Positions 1 to 14,801 of a DNA stretch of 64,000 nt are shown here, one piece after another. The DNA is from Enterobacteriaceae bacterium RIT693 (GTDB lineage Bacteria; Pseudomonadota; Gammaproteobacteria; Enterobacterales; Enterobacteriaceae), in contig WJYK01000010.1 in NCBI GenBank assembly GCA_009668225.1, positions 62,001 through 126,000 of the forward strand, read 5' to 3'. Both the position numbers and the translations under genes were made by a program. Every line of letters starts with the position of its first letter. Within the stretch, counting starts at the first letter, position 1. A model generated the notes under the pieces. That model ran no database searches and had not been told where the DNA came from. It saw nothing but the letters and a program-made list of their open reading frames with translations.

Positions 1-704
1 AGCGAACGGAAATCATGATTCGCCAGCAGATCTAAGTGATCGCTAACGATAAGCCTGGCCTCCGCCAGCCAGGGCGTTTCTTTGGCGTATTGAGAAAGCT
101 GGATGAGCAGGCAGTCACGTAAATCTCTTGCTGCGACCCCGACAGGATCGAAGCGTTGAATACGTTTAAGCACGGCTTCGACTTCATCAAGACTGACATC
201 GTCGTGGCCAAGGCTCTCCAGTATATCTTCCAGCGGGACGGTGAGGTACCCGGTTTCATCAACCGCATCGACTATTGAGGTCGCAATAGCGGCATCCGTG
301 TCGGAAAACGGCGTGAGCTCAACCTGCCACATCAGATAGTCCTGAAGAGACTGGGTTGTTTCACCCTGGTAGATAGGAAGTTCGTCGTCGAGGTAGTCGG
401 TACCTGTTCCGGAAGGTGTTCCGGCGGTGTAGATTTCATCCCAGCTGGCATCGAGCGGCAGCTCATCGGGCATCTCTTTCTGCTCGAGGGCTTCACGGGT
501 ATCCATGGCTTCGCTCTCAGGCATTTCCTGAGTGTCAATCTCATCATGCAGGTCGGTTTGCTCAAGCAATGGATTGCTGTCCAGTGCCTGCTGGAGTTCT
601 TGCTGAAGCTCTAACGTCGAGAGCTGCAACAGGCGGATAGCCTGCTGTAGCTGGGGCGTCATAGCAAGTTGTTGGCTAAGCCGTAATTGCAAACCTTGCT
701 TCAT
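1..704 (-). CDS. rpoN: RNA polymerase sigma-54 factor, N-terminal part (window edge)
   Basis: Sigma-54 directs core RNA polymerase to -24/-12 promoters that need an AAA+ activator, for example for nitrogen and stress genes. The frame starts at ATG 704 with M-K-Q-G-L and a glutamine- and leucine-rich region I (about residues 1-50), the part contacted by activators, then an acidic region II and the start of the core-binding region. 234 codons are visible; the family has about 477, so the C-terminal half with the HTH and RpoN box lies outside the window. It follows lptB by 48 bases in the same direction, as in E. coli. The frame is open to the edge with no defect seen. Confidence 0.95.
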   Translation of the reverse strand, partial: MKQGLQLRLSQQLAMTPQLQQAIRLLQLSTLELQQELQQALDSNPLLEQTDLHDEIDTQEMPESEAMDTREALEQKEMPDELPLDASWDEIYTAGTPSGTGTDYLDDELPIYQGETTQSLQDYLMWQVELTPFSDTDAAIATSIVDAVDETGYLTVPLEDILESLGHDDVSLDEVEAVLKRIQRFDPVGVAARDLRDCLLIQLSQYAKETPWLAEARLIVSDHLDLLANHDFRS

Positions 705-752
705 GTTCAGAGCAAACTTCCTCAAATAAGTCGTGTAAGACTTCCCACCCTA

Positions 753-1478
753 TCAGAGTCTGAACTCTTCGCCCAGATAGACTCGCTTAACTTGCTCGTC
801 TTCAAGGATTTCTTCCGGCGTACCGTGGGCAATCAGATGCCCCTGGCTAACGATATAGGCGCGTTCACAGACGGCCAGCGTTTCGCGGACGTTATGGTCG
901 GTAATCAACACGCCGAGGCCGCTGTCGCGCAGGTGCTCAATGATGCGTTTGATATCAATAACAGAAATCGGATCAACCCCGGCAAAGGGTTCATCCAGCA
1001 AAATGAATTTTGGGTTAGCTGCCAGCGCACGTGCGATTTCAACACGGCGGCGCTCCCCGCCGGACAGAGACTGCCCGAGGTTATTGCGCAAGTGCGAGAT
1101 ATGAAATTCTTCCATCAGCTCGTTAGCGCGGTCTTCTCGCTGCTCCGAGGTCAGATCATCGCGGATCTGCAACACCGCCATGAGGTTATCAAACACGCTC
1201 AGGCGGCGGAAAATTGATGCCTCTTGCGGCAGGTAGCCTATGCCGCGGCGGGCACGAGCATGCAGAGGAAGCAGACTGATGTCTTCTTCATCAATGATGA
1301 TATTCCCCGCATCACGAGGCACGATGCCAACCACCATGTAAAAGGTGGTGGTTTTACCGGCACCGTTCGGCCCAAGTAGCCCAACGATTTCACCTGACTT
1401 AACGGTCAGGCTGACGTCTTCGACTACGCGGCGGCCTTTGTATGCCTTGGCCAGGTTTTTCGCAATTAAAGTTGCCAT
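753..1478 (-). CDS. lptB: LPS export ABC transporter ATPase LptB
   Basis: Cytoplasmic ATPase that powers the LptB2FGC complex, which extracts lipopolysaccharide from the inner membrane and pushes it along the Lpt bridge. 241 residues, the family length. Walker A is GPNGAGKTT at residues 36-44, the ABC signature LSGGERRR lies near 138-145 and Walker B ends in LLDEP near 160. The gene starts six bases after lptA ends, in an lptC-lptA-lptB run, so co-translation is likely. It is close to E. coli LptB along its whole length. Confidence 0.97.
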   Translation of the reverse strand: MATLIAKNLAKAYKGRRVVEDVSLTVKSGEIVGLLGPNGAGKTTTFYMVVGIVPRDAGNIIIDEEDISLLPLHARARRGIGYLPQEASIFRRLSVFDNLMAVLQIRDDLTSEQREDRANELMEEFHISHLRNNLGQSLSGGERRRVEIARALAANPKFILLDEPFAGVDPISVIDIKRIIEHLRDSGLGVLITDHNVRETLAVCERAYIVSQGHLIAHGTPEEILEDEQVKRVYLGEEFRL

Positions 1479-1484
1479 AACGAA

Positions 1485-2036
1485 TTAGTTACTCTTTTTC
1501 TGTGCCGGTTGCTGGCCGTTTTTGTTCTGCAACTGAGACGGCACCAGTATGGTGGTGACGCGTTTGCCTTTCTCACTAAACGCCTGCATTTTTTGCTCTT
1601 TCACCAGGTACGTAATTTTGTCGCCGGTGATGTTGCTGTCTAACTGCTCAAGATAAGCGTTACCGGTCAGCACCACGAAGTCATTGGCCAATTCATAATG
1701 CATGGTTGAGGCGTGGCCTTTTACCGGTTTACCGCTGTCCTGCATTTGGTAGAAGGTAGCAGGATTACCATAGCCATCGATCACCTCTTTGCCCTGCTCA
1801 CCGCCGGGACGGGTGACGACAACTTTATCGGCGTTGATTTTGATACTGCCCTGCGTCACAACGACGTTACCGGTGAAGGTGACAACGTTACCTTGCATAT
1901 CAAGGGATTGCTGGTCAGATTCGATATGGATCGGTTGATCGGTGTCACCGGTCAGTGCCCAGGCAGACCAGGGGGCGGCAAAAAGCGTACCAAGCAGAAC
2001 AAGTTTAAGGCTGAGTTTGTTTATTCTGGATTTCAT
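1485..2036 (-). CDS. lptA: Periplasmic LPS-bridge protein LptA
   Basis: LptA oligomerises in the periplasm and forms the bridge that carries lipopolysaccharide from LptC to LptDE. I chose ATG 2036 (M-K-S-R-I-N-K), giving 183 residues with a signal peptide of about 27 residues (hydrophobic core, cleavage after A-W-A). The TTG at 2057 would only add seven residues ahead of a normal signal peptide. The mature part carries the OstA/LptA beta-jellyroll region with the conserved DTDQPIHIESDQ stretch. The start lies inside the end of lptC (32-base overlap), so translation is probably coupled. Confidence 0.95.
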   Translation of the reverse strand: MKSRINKLSLKLVLLGTLFAAPWSAWALTGDTDQPIHIESDQQSLDMQGNVVTFTGNVVVTQGSIKINADKVVVTRPGGEQGKEVIDGYGNPATFYQMQDSGKPVKGHASTMHYELANDFVVLTGNAYLEQLDSNITGDKITYLVKEQKMQAFSEKGKRVTTILVPSQLQNKNGQQPAQKKSN

Positions 2037-2577
2037 AAGAGGTTTTAACCTTTTCAATCAGCTGTGCAGTTTGGCTGCGTAAGTTGCCACGCATTTTCAG
2101 GCCACTGGAGTTAAATGTAGTGCCGTAAAGGGTGACCAGATCGTCAGAAGCAACATCCTGAGTGATCAAATTCACCTGAGCATTGTCCGTCGTAATTTTG
2201 CGTAACTGCGAATCAGGTGTTAGGGCGGTTACCACGACGTTACCGTATAAATAGAGCATTCTGTCATTGGTCAGTTTGGCGCGATCTGCGTGAATTTCCC
2301 AGGTAGCGACTTTATTTTCATCGTACTGGGTCATCACGGGCTTGGTGAACCAGGAAATAGCCGTTTCCGAGAAGTATTCAACGTGCTGGGCGATCAGTTT
2401 ATAGTTCAGCGCGCCCTCTGGGTTGTACACGACCGTTGTGGAAAACTCACTTTGATAAGTCGGAGTATCGCTGTTGACGGTGACTTTGGGCTCATCTTTA
2501 TCCGTCAGATTCAGACCGATCAACACTAATGCTGCTATGGCGAGCAGGAAAATAATCCAACGTCTGGTCTTACTCAT
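2005..2577 (-). CDS. lptC: LPS export membrane anchor LptC
   Basis: Bitopic inner-membrane protein that docks the LptB2FG transporter to LptA. 190 residues against 191 in E. coli. One N-terminal membrane helix (about residues 7-25) is followed by a periplasmic LptA-like beta fold with the conserved YNPEGAL and YEIQNKQTQP segments. It overlaps kdsC by four bases (ATGA-type junction) and lptA by 32 bases. In E. coli an envelope-stress promoter for lptAB lies in this area; I did not identify one with confidence here. Confidence 0.95.
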   Translation of the reverse strand: MSKTRRWIIFLLAIAALVLIGLNLTDKDEPKVTVNSDTPTYQSEFSTTVVYNPEGALNYKLIAQHVEYFSETAISWFTKPVMTQYDENKVATWEIHADRAKLTNDRMLYLYGNVVVTALTPDSQLRKITTDNAQVNLITQDVASDDLVTLYGTTFNSSGLKMRGNLRSQTAQLIEKVKTSYEIQNKQTQP

Positions 2578-3140
2578 ATGGATTGTCCTTTGGCCTCGTC
2601 GAGCTTGCCTTGTGCCATCAATAACAGATCGCAGATTTCCCGCACCGCGCCCCGGCCACCGCTGATTCGGGTCACGTAGTCCGCTTTTGGCGTCAGTAAC
2701 GGATGCGCGTCGGCAACGGCAACACTTAAGCCTACCTGTTCCATCACCGGCCAGTCGATCAGGTCATCGCCGATATAGGCTACCTGGGCCGGAGAAAGCC
2801 CGACCTTTGACAGCAGATCGTGAAACGCGATCTGTTTATCGGACTGCCCCTGATAGAGGTGCGTTATGCCCAACGTTTCGCAGCGATCTTCCAGTAATTT
2901 TGCTTTCCTTCCAGTAATAATAGCGACTTCAATTCCGGAGGTCAGGGCGCAGCGAATCCCATAGCCATCTCGCACGCTGAAGGCTTTTAGCTCTTCGCCG
3001 CTGTTACCCATGTAAATCAGGCCGTCAGACATTACGCCATCGACGTCCAGAATGAGCAGGCGTATCTCTTTCGCCTGCTCTATGACCTGCGCGCTTACCG
3101 GTCCATAGCAGGTATTCAGCAACGCATCACTGTTACTCAT
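2574..3140 (-). CDS. kdsC: 3-deoxy-D-manno-octulosonate 8-phosphate phosphatase KdsC
   Basis: HAD-family phosphatase that removes phosphate from Kdo-8-P to give Kdo, the inner-core sugar of lipopolysaccharide. 188 residues, the usual size. The nucleophile motif DVDGVMSDG places Asp32 and Asp34 as in E. coli; the later motif GDDLIDWPVM supplies the Mg-binding aspartates. It is a tetrameric cap-less HAD enzyme in known homologues. It sits between kdsD and lptC, so sugar synthesis and LPS export are in one operon. Confidence 0.96.
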   Translation of the reverse strand: MSNSDALLNTCYGPVSAQVIEQAKEIRLLILDVDGVMSDGLIYMGNSGEELKAFSVRDGYGIRCALTSGIEVAIITGRKAKLLEDRCETLGITHLYQGQSDKQIAFHDLLSKVGLSPAQVAYIGDDLIDWPVMEQVGLSVAVADAHPLLTPKADYVTRISGGRGAVREICDLLLMAQGKLDEAKGQSI

Positions 3141-3156
3141 TAAGGCTAATCCTTTG

Positions 3157-4143
3157 TTAAACTACGCCTGCGCGCAGCATGTCATGCATATGTACCACAC
3201 CCAGCAGTTGGTCGCCATCTGCGACCAGGACCGAGGTGATATGGCGCGATTGCATCAGATTCAATGCATCCACCGCCAGGGTTCCAGGACGTACGCGAAT
3301 GCCGCCAGCGGTCATTACATCGGCAATCCGTAGCGTATTTAAATCGGCACCCATATCGAACACGCGACGTAGGTCGCCGTCAGTAAAGATGCCTTCAATT
3401 TTCATCAGGTCGTTACAAATGACCGTCATCCCCATATTCTTGCGGGTAATTTCCAGCAGCGCATCGCGCAGAGAAGCCTCTTTGCTCACGTGTGGAATGT
3501 CGTCGCCAGCGTGCATAATATCGTTTACACGCAGCAGTAGCTTACGACCCAGTGCGCCGCCTGGATGAGACAGTGCAAAGTCTTCTGCTGTAAATCCGCG
3601 GGCTTTCAGTAACGCAACGGCCAGCGCGTCTCCCATCACCAACGTTGCCGTGGTGCTGGTAGTGGGGGCCAGGCCTAACGGGCAAGCCTCCTGTGGCACT
3701 TTTATACACAGGTGGATGTCCGCTGCACGGCCCATTGAGCTTTCCGGACGGGCCGTCATGCAGATCAACGGTACCTGTAGACGTTTTAAGACCGGGATGA
3801 GCGCCAGAATTTCATTCGACTCACCGGAATTAGAGATTGCAATCACGATATCCTGAGCCGTAACCATGCCAAGATCGCCGTGACTGGCCTCTCCTGGGTG
3901 GACAAAGAACGCCGGCGTACCGGTACTGGCAAACGTTGCCGCCATTTTCTTACCGATATGGCCCGATTTTCCCATACCCATCACGACAACTTTGCCCGGG
4001 CAGTAGAATATCCTCTCGCAGGCTTGTGAAAAATCGTCGTTGATGTACTGGTCGAGCTGAGCCAGGCCTTCACGTTCAATATTGAGCACGTCTTTGCCCG
4101 CTTGTTGAAAGTCAAAACCCGGCGCGAAATCTATATGAGACAT
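3157..4143 (-). CDS. kdsD: D-arabinose 5-phosphate isomerase KdsD
   Basis: Converts ribulose 5-phosphate to arabinose 5-phosphate, the first committed precursor of Kdo. Start chosen at ATG 4143 (M-S-H-I-D-F), giving 328 residues, exactly the E. coli length; an in-frame ATG at 4218 adds 25 residues with no resemblance to the family. An N-terminal SIS domain (about 40-180, with GMGKSGHIGKK and SNSGES) is followed by two CBS domains (about 205-325). It is 16 bases downstream of yrbG and upstream of kdsC. Confidence 0.95.
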   Translation of the reverse strand: MSHIDFAPGFDFQQAGKDVLNIEREGLAQLDQYINDDFSQACERIFYCPGKVVVMGMGKSGHIGKKMAATFASTGTPAFFVHPGEASHGDLGMVTAQDIVIAISNSGESNEILALIPVLKRLQVPLICMTARPESSMGRAADIHLCIKVPQEACPLGLAPTTSTTATLVMGDALAVALLKARGFTAEDFALSHPGGALGRKLLLRVNDIMHAGDDIPHVSKEASLRDALLEITRKNMGMTVICNDLMKIEGIFTDGDLRRVFDMGADLNTLRIADVMTAGGIRVRPGTLAVDALNLMQSRHITSVLVADGDQLLGVVHMHDMLRAGVV

Positions 4144-4159
4144 AATTCCCGTTTCCATT

Positions 4160-5137
4160 TTATCCGACGACAGGTGGTGCAACGAACCACAGCACCACGA
4201 TCCATACGATAAATCCACATGTTAACAGAGCGCCCGCGAGCTTGCCGATTTGGCGTGGTTTGCGCCAGCAGAGCACGGCAAAAACAGCACTTACCGCTAA
4301 CATCAGCCAATAATCCCGGGCAAAAGCCAGTGTGTCCAGGCTACCGGGCGCCGCCAGTGCAGGGATCCCGAGCACAAACACAATGTTAAAAATATTCGAA
4401 CCGATGATATTGCCAATTGCGATGTCATCTTCGCCTTTACGCGCCCCGGCAATGGCCGTCGCCAACTCCGGCAGGCTGGTCCCTACGGCGATAATCGTTA
4501 ACCCGATCACCAGCTCACTTACGCCGAAATAGTGGGCGAGAACCGATGCGTTATCGATGACCATCCGCGTCGCCATTGGCATAATAACCAGCGCAACGCC
4601 AAGCCATAAAAACGCGACGGACAGGTTGCCTTCCTGTGGCAGTTCAGCCAGTTGCTCCCGCGTAAGGCTATCAACACCCTGGCGCTCGGCGAGGCGGCCT
4701 ATTCTAATGATAAACAGTAGATATAACACCGCCATTGTTAGCAGTACGATGCCCTCTGTTTGTGTCAGTTCACCGTCATATAAAAACAGGCCAGCGGCGG
4801 CACTTACTGCCAACATTAGAGGTAATTCGCGGCGCAGAATATCGGAATTGACGGTAAATGGGTGCAGCAGTGCGGCGAGCCCAAGGATCAGCATAATATT
4901 AGTAATATTAGAGCCAATGGCGGTGCCGACGGCTAAATCCATCTGGCCATTCAGTGCTGAAGCGCTGGCGATGATGATTTCAGGAAGCGAGGTGCCGATA
5001 CTGACTACCGTCATGCCTATAATTAGCGGCGGGATGCCGATGCTACGGCACAGGATCGCCGCAGCGAAAACTAAACGGTCGGCGCCATAGACCACCAGAA
5101 GCAAACCAATAATTAATAGCGCCGTAGCTAACAGCAT
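4160..5137 (-). CDS. yrbG: Inner-membrane sodium/calcium antiporter-like protein YrbG
   Basis: CaCA-family cation/calcium exchanger; its physiological substrate is not firmly known. Start at ATG 5137 (M-L-L-A-T-A-L) gives 325 residues as in E. coli; the longer reading from 5194 adds 19 polar residues before the first membrane helix. About ten hydrophobic helices form two inverted halves, each with the alpha-repeat motif GTSLPE (near residues 48 and 220). First gene of the yrbG-kdsD-kdsC-lptCAB-rpoN run, divergent from mlaF. Confidence 0.9.
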   Translation of the reverse strand: MLLATALLIIGLLLVVYGADRLVFAAAILCRSIGIPPLIIGMTVVSIGTSLPEIIIASASALNGQMDLAVGTAIGSNITNIMLILGLAALLHPFTVNSDILRRELPLMLAVSAAAGLFLYDGELTQTEGIVLLTMAVLYLLFIIRIGRLAERQGVDSLTREQLAELPQEGNLSVAFLWLGVALVIMPMATRMVIDNASVLAHYFGVSELVIGLTIIAVGTSLPELATAIAGARKGEDDIAIGNIIGSNIFNIVFVLGIPALAAPGSLDTLAFARDYWLMLAVSAVFAVLCWRKPRQIGKLAGALLTCGFIVWIVVLWFVAPPVVG

Positions 5138-5366
5138 GAAAAATCCTTTCTTAGGGTATAATCGCCGATCCTGGGGGCCTGAAGGTTCCTGCAAAGCGAA
5201 GCGCTGCCTGAACCTGGCGATAAGTCTTAATTCTGACTTTATGCGGCGGAAAAGTAAAACAAATGCCAGCTTTCGCTAACCCGGACAGGTAATATTCTGT
5301 AAAAATGTTGGGTTTTAGCATCCGTTTAAGGCCATGCTTGCCGACAAACCTTAAAAAGGAAGGGCG

Positions 5367-6972
<1,606 letters not shown>

Positions 6973-6976
6973 GTTC

Positions 6977-7528
6977 ATGCAAACAAAGAAATTTGAAGTC
7001 TGGGTTGGTGCTTTTCTGCTGGTAGCGCTGGTCGCCATTATCTTCCTCTGCCTGAAAGTGGCTAACGTCACTTCCCTGCGCAGCGAGCCGACCTATCGGG
7101 TATACGCAGTATTCGACAATATCGGTGGCCTTAAAGTCAGTTCACCGGTTCGCCTCGGTGGCGTAGTGATTGGCCGTGTTGATGACATCGCCCTGGATCC
7201 AAAAACTTATCTGCCGCGCGTGACGCTGGACATTGAGCAGCGTTACAACCAGATCCCGGATACCAGTTCCCTGGCGATTCGTACCTCTGGTCTGCTGGGC
7301 GAGCAGTATATCGCCTTGAATCTGGGCTTTGACGATCCGGAACTGGGGTCATCTATGCTTAAAGAGGGCAGTACGATCCAGGATACGAAATCTGCTCTGG
7401 TACTTGAGGATCTGATTGGTCAGTTCCTGTATAAGAGCGGCAACGGTGACAATAAGAATTCAGGCGATGCCGATGCACATCCAGCGGGTCATACTGATGC
7501 CGCGCCGCAGTCGGGCACCACGAATTAA
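6977..7528 (+). CDS. mlaD: MCE-domain lipid-binding protein MlaD
   Basis: Periplasmic-facing MCE protein that forms a hexameric ring on the Mla permease and passes phospholipid to or from MlaC. Start at ATG 6977 (M-Q-T-K-K) gives 183 residues as in E. coli. One N-terminal membrane helix (about 7-27), an MCE domain (about 38-118 with YAVFDNIGGL and GLLGEQYIAL), and a low-complexity tail rich in Asp, Gly and Ala. Four bases after mlaE. Confidence 0.95.
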   Translation: MQTKKFEVWVGAFLLVALVAIIFLCLKVANVTSLRSEPTYRVYAVFDNIGGLKVSSPVRLGGVVIGRVDDIALDPKTYLPRVTLDIEQRYNQIPDTSSLAIRTSGLLGEQYIALNLGFDDPELGSSMLKEGSTIQDTKSALVLEDLIGQFLYKSGNGDNKNSGDADAHPAGHTDAAPQSGTTN

Positions 7529-7545
7529 TTTAAGAGGAACGAGTA

Positions 7546-8175
7546 ATGTTTAAGCGTCTTATGATGGTTGCCATGCTGGTGATTGCTCCCTTTGCTATGG
7601 CGGCAGATCAAACCAATCCTTACAAATTGATGAATGAGGCGGCACAGAAAACCTTTGACCGCCTGAAGAATGAGCAGCCCAAAATTCGGCAGAACCCAAA
7701 TTACCTGCGCGATATCGTAGGGCAGGAGCTGCTGCCTTACGTTCAGGTGAAGTATGCCGGTGCCCTTGTACTGGGTCGTTACTACAAAGACGCGACACCT
7801 GCACAGCGTGATGCTTATTTCAAAGCTTTCGAAGAGTATCTGAAGCAGGCATATGGGCAGGCGCTGGCGATGTATCACGGTCAGACTTATCAAATTGCGC
7901 CCGAGCAGCCGCTGGGCAGCGCTGACATTGTTGCGATCCGCGTGACCATCATCGATCCGAACGGTCGCCCACCGGTTCGTCTTGATTTCCAGTGGCGTAA
8001 AAACAGCCAGACCGGTAACTGGCAGGCTTACGATATGATCGCGGAAGGGATCAGTATGATCACCACGAAACAGAATGAGTGGAGTGACCTGCTGCGTACC
8101 AAAGGGATTGATGGCCTGACCGCACAGCTGCAGTCGATTTCGAAGCAGCCGATTACCCTGGACAGTAAAAAGTAA
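7546..8175 (+). CDS. mlaC: Periplasmic phospholipid-binding protein MlaC
   Basis: Soluble shuttle that carries phospholipids between the outer-membrane MlaA-porin complex and MlaD. 209 residues with a clear signal peptide (residues 1-19, cut after A-M-A). The mature chain has the Tol_Tol_Ttg2 family fold with [13 protein letters not shown] and the [17 protein letters not shown] segment. Ribosome site AGAGGAACG precedes the start. Its stop overlaps the mlaB start by one base. Confidence 0.95.
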   Translation: MFKRLMMVAMLVIAPFAMAADQTNPYKLMNEAAQKTFDRLKNEQPKIRQNPNYLRDIVGQELLPYVQVKYAGALVLGRYYKDATPAQRDAYFKAFEEYLKQAYGQALAMYHGQTYQIAPEQPLGSADIVAIRVTIIDPNGRPPVRLDFQWRKNSQTGNWQAYDMIAEGISMITTKQNEWSDLLRTKGIDGLTAQLQSISKQPITLDSKK

Positions 8176-8477
8176 TGGCGGAAGAACTGAGCTGGAAGCA
8201 GGAAGGCGCTATCTTGCATCTTTTCGGGGAGCTTGACGGCGAAACCGTTCAACTGCTCTGGCAGCAGCGCGAGAAAATAGTCGCCGGCATCACAACTTTT
8301 GAGCTCAGTGGCTTAACACGCGTTGATACCGCCGGGCTGGCCTTGCTGATCCACCTGATTGCTATCGCCAGTCGTAAGGGGAGTGAGGTTAGCCTGCTGG
8401 GCGCAAGTGAGAATTTACGCACGCTTGCCCAACTCTACAATCTGCCAGAGACGCTGTTGCCACATTTGGCAGGCTAA
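8175..8477 (+). CDS. mlaB: STAS-domain subunit MlaB of the phospholipid transporter
   Basis: Small cytoplasmic STAS protein that binds MlaF and is needed for assembly and activity of the Mla ATPase. 100 residues, three more than E. coli. The STAS signature region SGLTRVDTAGLALLIHL is visible near residues 41-57. TAATG overlap with mlaC implies translational coupling. Last gene of the operon, followed by a terminator hairpin. Sequence conservation with E. coli is lower than for its neighbours, as usual for this subunit. Confidence 0.92.
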   Translation: MAEELSWKQEGAILHLFGELDGETVQLLWQQREKIVAGITTFELSGLTRVDTAGLALLIHLIAIASRKGSEVSLLGASENLRTLAQLYNLPETLLPHLAG

Positions 8478-8500
8478 TGTTTTCAGCACGTTACTTTCAT

Positions 8501-8532
8501 AGCCCTCGAACGGTTAAGTTCCGGGGCTTTTT
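8501..8532 (+). terminator. Intrinsic terminator after mlaB
   Basis: Stem AGCCC/GGGCT with a second inner stem GAAC/GTTC, followed by a run of five T. It ends the mla operon before ibaG. Confidence 0.7.
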
Positions 8533-8609
8533 GCTTATTTAAGCGGGCGCCACTTTCCTCTAAGATGTGTGGCTTATTGACTCATTCATTAATCGACGAA
8601 TAGATACCC

Positions 8610-8864
8610 ATGGAAAATCATGAAATTCAGACAGTGCTGATGAACGCGCTGCCCCTCCAGGAAGTCCACGTCTCGGGCGATGGCAGCCACTTTCAGGTGA
8701 TAGCGGTGGGTGAGTTATTCGCCGAGTTAAGTCGCGTTAAGAAACAGCAAACGGTTTATGCACCGCTGATGGAGTTCATCGCCGACAACCGCATGCACGC
8801 TGTCTCTATTAAGACCTATACCCCGGACGAGTGGGCGCGCGACCGCAAACTAAATGGTTTTTGA
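8610..8864 (+). CDS. ibaG: BolA-family protein IbaG
   Basis: Small BolA-like protein linked to acid resistance and iron-sulfur or glutaredoxin partners. 84 residues, identical in length to E. coli IbaG, with the BolA core including [14 protein letters not shown] and the conserved C-terminal [16 protein letters not shown]. BolA-family proteins can bind [2Fe-2S] together with a monothiol glutaredoxin. It stands 53 bases before murA, probably transcribed together, as in E. coli. Confidence 0.94.
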   Translation: MENHEIQTVLMNALPLQEVHVSGDGSHFQVIAVGELFAELSRVKKQQTVYAPLMEFIADNRMHAVSIKTYTPDEWARDRKLNGF

Positions 8865-8902
8865 ATCATCGGCTCTGGCTGGTGAGAACAATTTGAATTT
8901 AA

Positions 8903-10180
<1,278 letters not shown>

Positions 10181-10200
10181 TTCGTTTCGCCAGAAGCGTA

Positions 10201-10227
10201 AAAACCGGGGCAAGCCCCGGTTTTTTT
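10201..10227. terminator. Bidirectional terminator between murA and sfsB
   Basis: Perfect stem AAAACCGGGGC/GCCCCGGTTTT with a two-base AA loop and T7 on the plus side; A-run on the other side makes it usable for sfsB too. It overlaps the sfsB stop codon by two bases. Confidence 0.85.
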
Positions 10228-10489
10228 ATACCTGTCGAATCTTGCTGGCTCTGTCGATAAATTCATGGGTTACCGGGTCGTGATAGCGTGAAGGCCAAAT
10301 AGCCTGAGGTTCTACCCCCAAAGCCTGAGCGATAATGAGCTCTCCTTTAGGCCAGGGCCGGGATAACGCATTGGCGAGCGTTGATGAGCTTAAACCTGAC
10401 TGACGCGACAAGGCCGCAAGCGAGGTTCTCTTTTTTCGCAGGCCGGCAATGATGTCTGCCGGATGCCAGTCCACATACTTATTTTCCAT
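10226..10489 (-). CDS. sfsB: Ner-like DNA-binding protein SfsB
   Basis: Small helix-turn-helix protein related to phage Ner repressors; in E. coli (SfsB/Nlp) it is tied to activation of maltose genes in a crp* background, but its main role is unclear. 87 residues against 92 in E. coli. The Ner-type pattern MDWHPADIIAGLRKK-like start, the HTH with GLSSSTLANALSRPWPKGE and the C-terminal IWPSRYHDP are visible. Its C-terminus differs from and is shorter than that of E. coli. Convergent with murA. Confidence 0.88.
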   Translation of the reverse strand: MENKYVDWHPADIIAGLRKKRTSLAALSRQSGLSSSTLANALSRPWPKGELIIAQALGVEPQAIWPSRYHDPVTHEFIDRASKIRQV

Positions 10490-10724
10490 AATCTCTCCCT
10501 GTAAGCTTGCGAGTCCAGCCCTGAACTGAGCGTTGGTACAGGAAGGTTATAGCATAAAAACTTCCAAATGATTCCTGTAACCGTAAGGAATAACCCATTC
10601 TGTGTTTTCTCACACAAATACGATGAAAAACAATGAAAACGGAGGAGAGGGGAACGGTGGCGTAAGGGGGGGGGGACAGTTTATTGGAAACTTTAGCGCG
10701 CCGTTAAGCGCGCTAAAACGCGAT
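10490..10724. other. Intergenic region with G10 tract and hairpin
   Basis: 235 bases between sfsB and ispB. It holds a purine-rich stretch ending in ten consecutive G (10666-10675) and, at 10692-10717, a perfect nine-base stem TTTAGCGCG/CGCGCTAAA just after the ispB stop on the minus strand. The hairpin lacks a T run on the minus side, so I cannot call it an intrinsic terminator with confidence. The sfsB promoter should lie upstream of 10489. Confidence 0.5.
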
Positions 10725-11696
10725 CTAGCGATCGCGTTGTACTGACATATGAGCTAAAGAAATCAGCGCCTCGCGGTACGGGCTATCCGGCAGGACAGAA
10801 AGCGCGTCGATCGCTTTATCCGCCTCTTCCTCCGCACGCTGACGAGTCCATTCCAAAGAGCCGCAATCCGCCATGGCTTTCAGTACCGGATCCAGCAAGT
10901 GACGGCCATTACCCTGCTCAATCGCTTCACGAATCATTTGCGCCTGCTCTGGCGAACCGTTACGCATGGCGTGAAGCAGCGGGAGCGTTGGCTTACCTTC
11001 GTTCAGGTCGTCACCAACGTTCTTTCCAAGAGTCTGCCCGTCCGCGCTGTAATCCAGCAGGTCGTCAATCAACTGGAAAGCGGTGCCCAGGTAGCGCCCG
11101 TAATCCTGCAGCGCTTTTTCCTGGACTGCCGTTGCGTCAGCCAGGATTCCGGAGCATTGCGCGGCGGCTTCAAACAGGCGAGCCGTTTTGCTGTAAATCA
11201 CCCGCATATAGCTTTCTTCAGTGATATCGGGGTCGTTGCAGTTCATCAACTGCAGTACTTCACCTTCAGCAATGACGTTGACCGCCTCAGACATCACTTC
11301 CAGCACCTTCAGTGAGCCCAGGCTTGTCATCATCTGAAATGCCCGCGTATAGATAAAGTCACCAACCAGAACGCTGGCAGCGTTGCCAAAGGCTGCGTTC
11401 GCTGTGGCTTTACCGCGGCGCATATCTGATTCGTCCACGACGTCATCGTGAAGTAGGGTGGCGGTATGTATGAATTCGATAAGCGCCGCTATTCTGACAT
11501 GCGCCTGTCCTTCATAGGCAAGCGCCCGTGCGGCAAGCACGGCAATCATTGGACGAATACGTTTACCGCCGCCGCTGACGATGTAGTAGCCCAGCTGATT
11601 GATCAGTTGGACATCTGAATTCAGTTGCTCAAGGATTGTCGCATTGACACCCGCCATATCTTGCGCGGTTAACTCATTAATTTTTTCTAAATTCAT
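10725..11696 (-). CDS. ispB: Octaprenyl diphosphate synthase IspB
   Basis: Makes the C40 isoprenoid tail of ubiquinone and menaquinone from farnesyl diphosphate and isopentenyl diphosphate. Start at ATG 11696 (M-N-L-E-K-I-N) gives 323 residues as in E. coli; an upstream in-frame start at 11861 only reads through the divergent promoter region. Both aspartate-rich motifs are present: DDVVDESD (first) and DDLLD (second), plus GGKRIRP near the N-terminus. Divergent from rplU. Essential in E. coli. Confidence 0.96.
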   Translation of the reverse strand: MNLEKINELTAQDMAGVNATILEQLNSDVQLINQLGYYIVSGGGKRIRPMIAVLAARALAYEGQAHVRIAALIEFIHTATLLHDDVVDESDMRRGKATANAAFGNAASVLVGDFIYTRAFQMMTSLGSLKVLEVMSEAVNVIAEGEVLQLMNCNDPDITEESYMRVIYSKTARLFEAAAQCSGILADATAVQEKALQDYGRYLGTAFQLIDDLLDYSADGQTLGKNVGDDLNEGKPTLPLLHAMRNGSPEQAQMIREAIEQGNGRHLLDPVLKAMADCGSLEWTRQRAEEEADKAIDALSVLPDSPYREALISLAHMSVQRDR

Positions 11697-11854
11697 CGCA
11701 AAAGTCTGGCTTTCGTCCTGTTTATTCCATATCCATATGGCATAACGAGAGGGTTGAGGTTCGATACTGTAGTACAGATTGTACTGAAAAAACGAGGCAG
11801 ATAAACGATGTGTGTGCTGTTGCGTTTTTTTTCTACGGTAAATGACGATCGGGC

Positions 11855-11883
11855 TTGTCAAAGCCTCACGATTTGCGTAATAT
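11855..11883 (+). promoter_or_regulatory. Sigma-70 promoter for rplU-rpmA
   Basis: TTGTCA (11855-11860) and TAATAT (11878-11883) with an ideal 17-base spacer, about 74 bases before the rplU start. Start of transcription would be near 11890. Confidence 0.75.
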
Positions 11884-11899
11884 TCGCGCCCTATTGTGA

Positions 11900-12268
<369 letters not shown>

Positions 12269-12288
12269 GACCTGAGGAGTAGATTTAA

Positions 12289-12546
<258 letters not shown>

Positions 12547-12570
12547 GTTTTTCGGTCCGGTAACGGATGA

Positions 12571-12599
12571 AAGCCCCGCAACGTGTTGCGGGGCTTTTT
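12571..12599 (+). terminator. Intrinsic terminator after rpmA
   Basis: Twelve-base perfect stem AAGCCCCGCAAC/GTTGCGGGGCTT with a two-base loop and T5. Confidence 0.85.
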
Positions 12600-12636
12600 A
12601 CATTGTACGCCTGGTAAATTAATACAGGGAATGGGG

Positions 12637-14791
<2,155 letters not shown>

Positions 14792-14801
14792 TTCTCGACA
14801 G

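Noticed and set aside
10692-10717. Hairpin after ispB as an intrinsic terminator
   Set aside because: Stem is perfect but no T run follows it on the minus strand, so only a structural note is kept.
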